From Candidatus Eiseniibacteriota bacterium (GTDB lineage: Bacteria > Joyebacterota > Joyebacteria > Joyebacterales > Joyebacteraceae), in assembly GCA_030630395.1 (NCBI GenBank), contig DAOVNE010000030.1, positions 1-9,147 of the forward strand: a stretch of DNA of 9,147 nt, given 5' to 3'. The notes under the pieces were generated by a model. That model saw only the letters and a list, made by a program, of their open reading frames with translations, made no database searches and was not told the origin of the DNA. The position numbers were made by a program, and so were the translations under genes. Positions 5,968-9,147 of this stretch are shown here, piece after piece (the first letter of the stretch is position 1; each line of letters begins with the position of its first letter).

Positions 5968-8900
5968 ATGGCGTTCAGAGAATTTCCAAAAGGCATGACG
6001 GCTCCCGAGGTCGAGCACGAGGTGCTCGGGTTCTGGGATGACGATCATATATTCGAACAAAGCGTAAGCGCTCGCGAGGGCGCCGAACGTTTCGTCTTCT
6101 TCGAGGGGCCTCCTACCGCAAACGGGCATCCGGGAGTTCATCACGTGCTCGCCCGGACCATCAAGGACATCATCTGTCGCTACAAGACAATGTCCGGCTA
6201 TCAGGTCGAGCGAAAGGCCGGCTGGGACACGCACGGTCTGCCCGTGGAGATCGCGGTGGAGAAGCAGCTCAACCTCGAGAGCAAGGAAGACATCGAGAAA
6301 CTCGGCGTGGCCGAGTTCGTGAAGCAGTGCCACGAGAGTGTGTTCACCTACAAGGAAGAGTGGGAGGAACTCACAAAACGGATGGCGTACTGGGTCGACA
6401 TGAGCGATCCGTACATCACGTGCTCGAATGACTACATCGAGTCCATCTGGCACATCCTCAAGCTGATGTGGGATCGCGATCTCATCTACCAGGGGCACAA
6501 CATACTCCCGTATTGTCCTCGGTGCGGAACACCGCTGTCGAGCCATGAGGTAGCACAGGGCTACGCCGACACGGAGGACCCCTCGATCTTCGTCAGGATG
6601 AAGCTCAAGGGTGAGACGGGGACATCGTTCCTGGTCTGGACGACCACGCCATGGACGCTCATCTCGAACGTGGCCGTAGCTATCGCGCCTGACGAGACCT
6701 ACGTCGTGGTCGACAACGGCGAGGAGAAGCTGATCCTCGCGGAGGCGCTTTTATCTGTGTTGCAGGGCAGCGACGGCACGGACGGAGAAAAGCAGGAGAA
6801 CGACGACGGAATCGCCGGCGAAGGCACGGCGTGGAAAGTCGTGGAGAAGAAGAAGGGTGCGGATCTCGTGGGGACCGAGTACGAGCCGCTCTACAGCTTC
6901 GTCCCGTTCGATGAGCGGGGCCACTACGTGATTGCAGGTGACTTCGTCACGTTGGACGACGGAACCGGCATCGTGCACATCGCTCCGGCGTTCGGTGAGG
7001 ATGACAGCCGCGCCGGAAAGGAGAACGCTCTGCCGTTTCTCCAGCCGGTGGATGGCGCCGGGAAGTTCACTGACGAGATCACGCCGTGGGCGGGCATGTT
7101 CATCAAGGATGCCGATCCTCTCATCATGAGCGACCTCGAGACGCGAGGGCTCATGTACAAGCGAAGCACCGTTGTTCACACGTATCCATTCTGCTGGCGG
7201 TGTGATTCCCCTCTCGTCTATTACGCCCGGAACTCGTGGTACTTGAGGACGACACAGTTCAAAGACGCGATGATAGAGAACAACCGCGCGATCAACTGGC
7301 ACCCGAAGGAGATAGGCTCAAACCGTCTCGGCAACTGGCTTGAGAACAATGTGGATTGGGCCATCTCGCGCGACCGGTACTGGGGCACGCCCCTCAATGT
7401 CTGGATCTGCGACGAGTGCGGGGCGATGGACTCCATGGGCAGCATCGCGGAACTCAAGGAGAGGGCCGTCGAGCTACCGGAAGGGGAGCTCGACCTTCAC
7501 AAGCCGGTGATCGACAGTGTGCATCTCAAATGTCTGAAGTGCTCTGGCTCAATGACCAGAACACCCGAGGTGATCGACTGCTGGTTCGACACTGGCAGCA
7601 TGCCGTACGCGCAGTGGCACTGGCCGTTCGAGAATGCAGAGGAATTCAACAGGAACTTCCCCGCTGACTTCATCGCCGAGGGAGTTGATCAGACGAGAGG
7701 CTGGTTCTACTCGCTCTTGGCGATCTCGACGATCGTCTCCGGGACTTCGTCATTCAAGCGCTGTGTCGTGAATGACATGGTGCTCGACAAGAACGCCAAG
7801 AAGATGAGCAAGCGTGTCGGCAACATCGTCGATTCGATGGCGATAATGGAGAAGTACGGCGCCGACGCCCTCAGGTGGTACCTGATGGCGACCAGTCCGC
7901 CATGGATTCCGACACGATTCGATTCTGCCGGTGTTACCGAGACGGCGAGCAAGGTGATAGGGACGCTCCGCAACACCTACGGCTTCTTCTCCCTCTATGC
8001 AAACATCGACGGATTCGATGCCGCCAAGCATGATGTCCCGCTCTCCGAGCGCCCGATGACGGACCGATGGATCATGTCCCGTCTTCACTCGACCGTGTCG
8101 GAAGTCACGCGCGCCATGGAGAACTACGACATCACGAAGGCCGTCCGGAGGCTGCAGCACTTCGTGCTTGAGGACGTATCCAACTGGTACGTGCGACTCT
8201 CCAGAGCGAGGTTCTGGAAGGGAGAGATGGATGAGGACAAGCGCGCGGCATTCGCGACGCTCTTCGACGTCCTCCTGACGACGGCGAGGACGATGGCTCC
8301 CTTTGCTCCACTCATCTCGGAGGCCATCTACCGGAGCCTCCGCGAAGGAGCAAGCGGTGAGGCCACTGAGCACAGCGTGCATCTGAGCGCGTTTCCTGCC
8401 GCGATTGATGGTGTCATAGATGAGAAGCTCGAGGCCAACATGGGGCTCGCGAGATCTATCGTTGTTCTCGGGCGCGCCGCAAGGAACGTCTCCGGCATCA
8501 AGGTGCGGCAGCCGCTCTCCAAGATTCTCGTCTCGGGTGTTCCCGAGGCGGCCAGATCCGGTGTTGAGGAACTCGAGGAGTTGATTCTGGCGGAACTCAA
8601 TGTGAAGAGCCTCGAGTGGGCGGAAGCCGGCACGTTGGCTGTGCTCAAGGCAACGCCGATCTTCCCGGTTCTCGGACCGAAGCACGGAAAGAACGTGAAC
8701 CAGGTGGCTGAGGCCATCCGGGCCCTTCCCGAGGAGGATGCGGGCATCCTCGCGGGAGGCGGAAATGTCAGCGTGGCGCTGGGTGAGGAGACGGTCGTCG
8801 TCGAACCCCGCGATGTGGAGATAGAGACCGACCCGCGGCCGGGACTGGCCGTGCAGGCGGAAGGTACGCTGACGGCGGGCCTCGATCTCGAGCTCACGGA

Positions 8901-9147
8901 GGAGCTCATGGACGAGGGGTTCGCGCGGGAGATGGTCAACAAGATACAGTTCATGAGGAAGGAGGCCGGCTTCGAGGTGGTAGACAGAATCAACGTCTAC
9001 TACGAGGCTGGTCCGCGTCTGAGAAAAGCAGTGGAGCGCTTCGCTTCCAGGATAGCAGGGGAGACCTTGGCAGAGTGTCTCACCGAGGGAAGGGAAGCAG
9101 GCGAGCTCGGACGGGAGTGGGATGTCAACGGCGAGGAAGCCTGGATC
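5968..9147 (+). CDS. ileS: Isoleucyl-tRNA synthetase, type 2 (3' end cut by window)
   Basis: IleRS attaches isoleucine to tRNA-Ile using ATP and edits misactivated valine. The frame is open for 1060 codons to the window edge with no stop; related type 2 enzymes are about this long, so only a short tail is probably missing. The class I signature is G56-V-H-H59 instead of H-x-G-H. The CP1 editing domain (about 190-400) has WTTTPWT (224-230) and HIAPAFGEDD (337-346), whose D346 should be the editing aspartate. Cys pairs C183/C186, C409/C412, C481/C484 and C522/C525 suggest zinc sites. SRDRYWGTPL (467-476), DCWFDTGSMP (537-546) and K612-M-S-K-R616 complete the catalytic core. The anticodon-binding domain spans about 695-860. 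An acidic insertion lies at about 266-288. The ATG has AAGGG six bases upstream. The type 2 sequence is Bacteroidota/eukaryote-like, unlike the common bacterial type 1. Confidence 0.97.
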   Translation, partial: MAFREFPKGMTAPEVEHEVLGFWDDDHIFEQSVSAREGAERFVFFEGPPTANGHPGVHHVLARTIKDIICRYKTMSGYQVERKAGWDTHGLPVEIAVEKQLNLESKEDIEKLGVAEFVKQCHESVFTYKEEWEELTKRMAYWVDMSDPYITCSNDYIESIWHILKLMWDRDLIYQGHNILPYCPRCGTPLSSHEVAQGYADTEDPSIFVRMKLKGETGTSFLVWTTTPWTLISNVAVAIAPDETYVVVDNGEEKLILAEALLSVLQGSDGTDGEKQENDDGIAGEGTAWKVVEKKKGADLVGTEYEPLYSFVPFDERGHYVIAGDFVTLDDGTGIVHIAPAFGEDDSRAGKENALPFLQPVDGAGKFTDEITPWAGMFIKDADPLIMSDLETRGLMYKRSTVVHTYPFCWRCDSPLVYYARNSWYLRTTQFKDAMIENNRAINWHPKEIGSNRLGNWLENNVDWAISRDRYWGTPLNVWICDECGAMDSMGSIAELKERAVELPEGELDLHKPVIDSVHLKCLKCSGSMTRTPEVIDCWFDTGSMPYAQWHWPFENAEEFNRNFPADFIAEGVDQTRGWFYSLLAISTIVSGTSSFKRCVVNDMVLDKNAKKMSKRVGNIVDSMAIMEKYGADALRWYLMATSPPWIPTRFDSAGVTETASKVIGTLRNTYGFFSLYANIDGFDAAKHDVPLSERPMTDRWIMSRLHSTVSEVTRAMENYDITKAVRRLQHFVLEDVSNWYVRLSRARFWKGEMDEDKRAAFATLFDVLLTTARTMAPFAPLISEAIYRSLREGASGEATEHSVHLSAFPAAIDGVIDEKLEANMGLARSIVVLGRAARNVSGIKVRQPLSKILVSGVPEAARSGVEELEELILAELNVKSLEWAEAGTLAVLKATPIFPVLGPKHGKNVNQVAEAIRALPEEDAGILAGGGNVSVALGEETVVVEPRDVEIETDPRPGLAVQAEGTLTAGLDLELTEELMDEGFAREMVNKIQFMRKEAGFEVVDRINVYYEAGPRLRKAVERFASRIAGETLAECLTEGREAGELGREWDVNGEEAWI

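Noticed and set aside
5350..6546. A 398-codon open frame on the minus strand
   Set aside because: It lies antisense to two certain genes, crossing the phosphorylase-ileS boundary. Its translation matches no family I know and it has no ribosome binding site; such frames are common opposite GC-rich genes with strong codon bias.
7750..8685. A 311-codon minus-strand open frame, with another at 8328-8993
   Set aside because: Both are antisense to ileS, whose frame is uninterrupted and full of conserved motifs. The antisense translations are Arg/His- or Ser-rich without domains.
1..9147. Search for tRNA or rRNA genes, CRISPR arrays, insertion sequences, toxin-antitoxin pairs and phage genes
   Set aside because: I saw no cloverleaf-like sequence, regularly spaced repeats, transposase motifs or recombinase motifs. 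The window reads as stable core chromosome with no clear sign of a novel defence or mobile system.

Overview
The window looks like a stretch of chromosome from a GC-rich (about 60% by eye), Gram-negative-type bacterium. It carries mostly housekeeping genes: seven recognisable protein genes, the last running off the right edge, and no RNA gene, insertion sequence, prophage or CRISPR array. The type 2 isoleucyl-tRNA synthetase, the Bacteroidota-like features of several enzymes and a small beta-rich secreted protein with a W-x2-I-K-x2-Y-R tail suggest an uncultivated lineage near the FCB/Eisenbacteria-type phyla. That placement is inference from gene style, not from a marker comparison.

Left region (1-1305). 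A single minus-strand gene (298-825) encodes a secreted protein of unknown function. It ends in a strong hairpin terminator (215-248). Between this gene and the next, divergent one lies a 480-base non-coding stretch. It holds a good sigma70-like promoter reading rightward (1109-1137), bracketed by two near-identical 17-base repeats, one of which overlaps a short hairpin.

Middle region (1306-3932). Three plus-strand genes probably form one operon: a metallo-beta-lactamase-fold hydrolase, butyrate kinase (buk) and type II thymidine kinase (tdk). The last two overlap by four bases. A Rho-independent terminator follows tdk. No phosphate butyryltransferase gene (ptb), the usual partner of buk, is present.

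Right region (3936-9147). A second promoter candidate is followed by yggS (PLP homeostasis), yggT (small membrane protein), a trimeric-type purine nucleoside phosphorylase and a type 2 ileS. The order yggS-yggT-...-ileS resembles the conserved ylmE-ylmG-...-ileS block next to division genes in many bacteria, with the phosphorylase in the place where sepF, ylmH or divIVA would be expected. Purine salvage (phosphorylase) and pyrimidine salvage (tdk) thus sit in neighbouring operons.

The most notable points are two. The IleRS class I signature is G-V-H-H instead of H-x-G-H, the altered signature linked to extreme mupirocin resistance. The purine phosphorylase carries Asp where 6-oxopurine-specific enzymes carry a specificity-determining Asn. 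I see no clearly new multi-gene system here.
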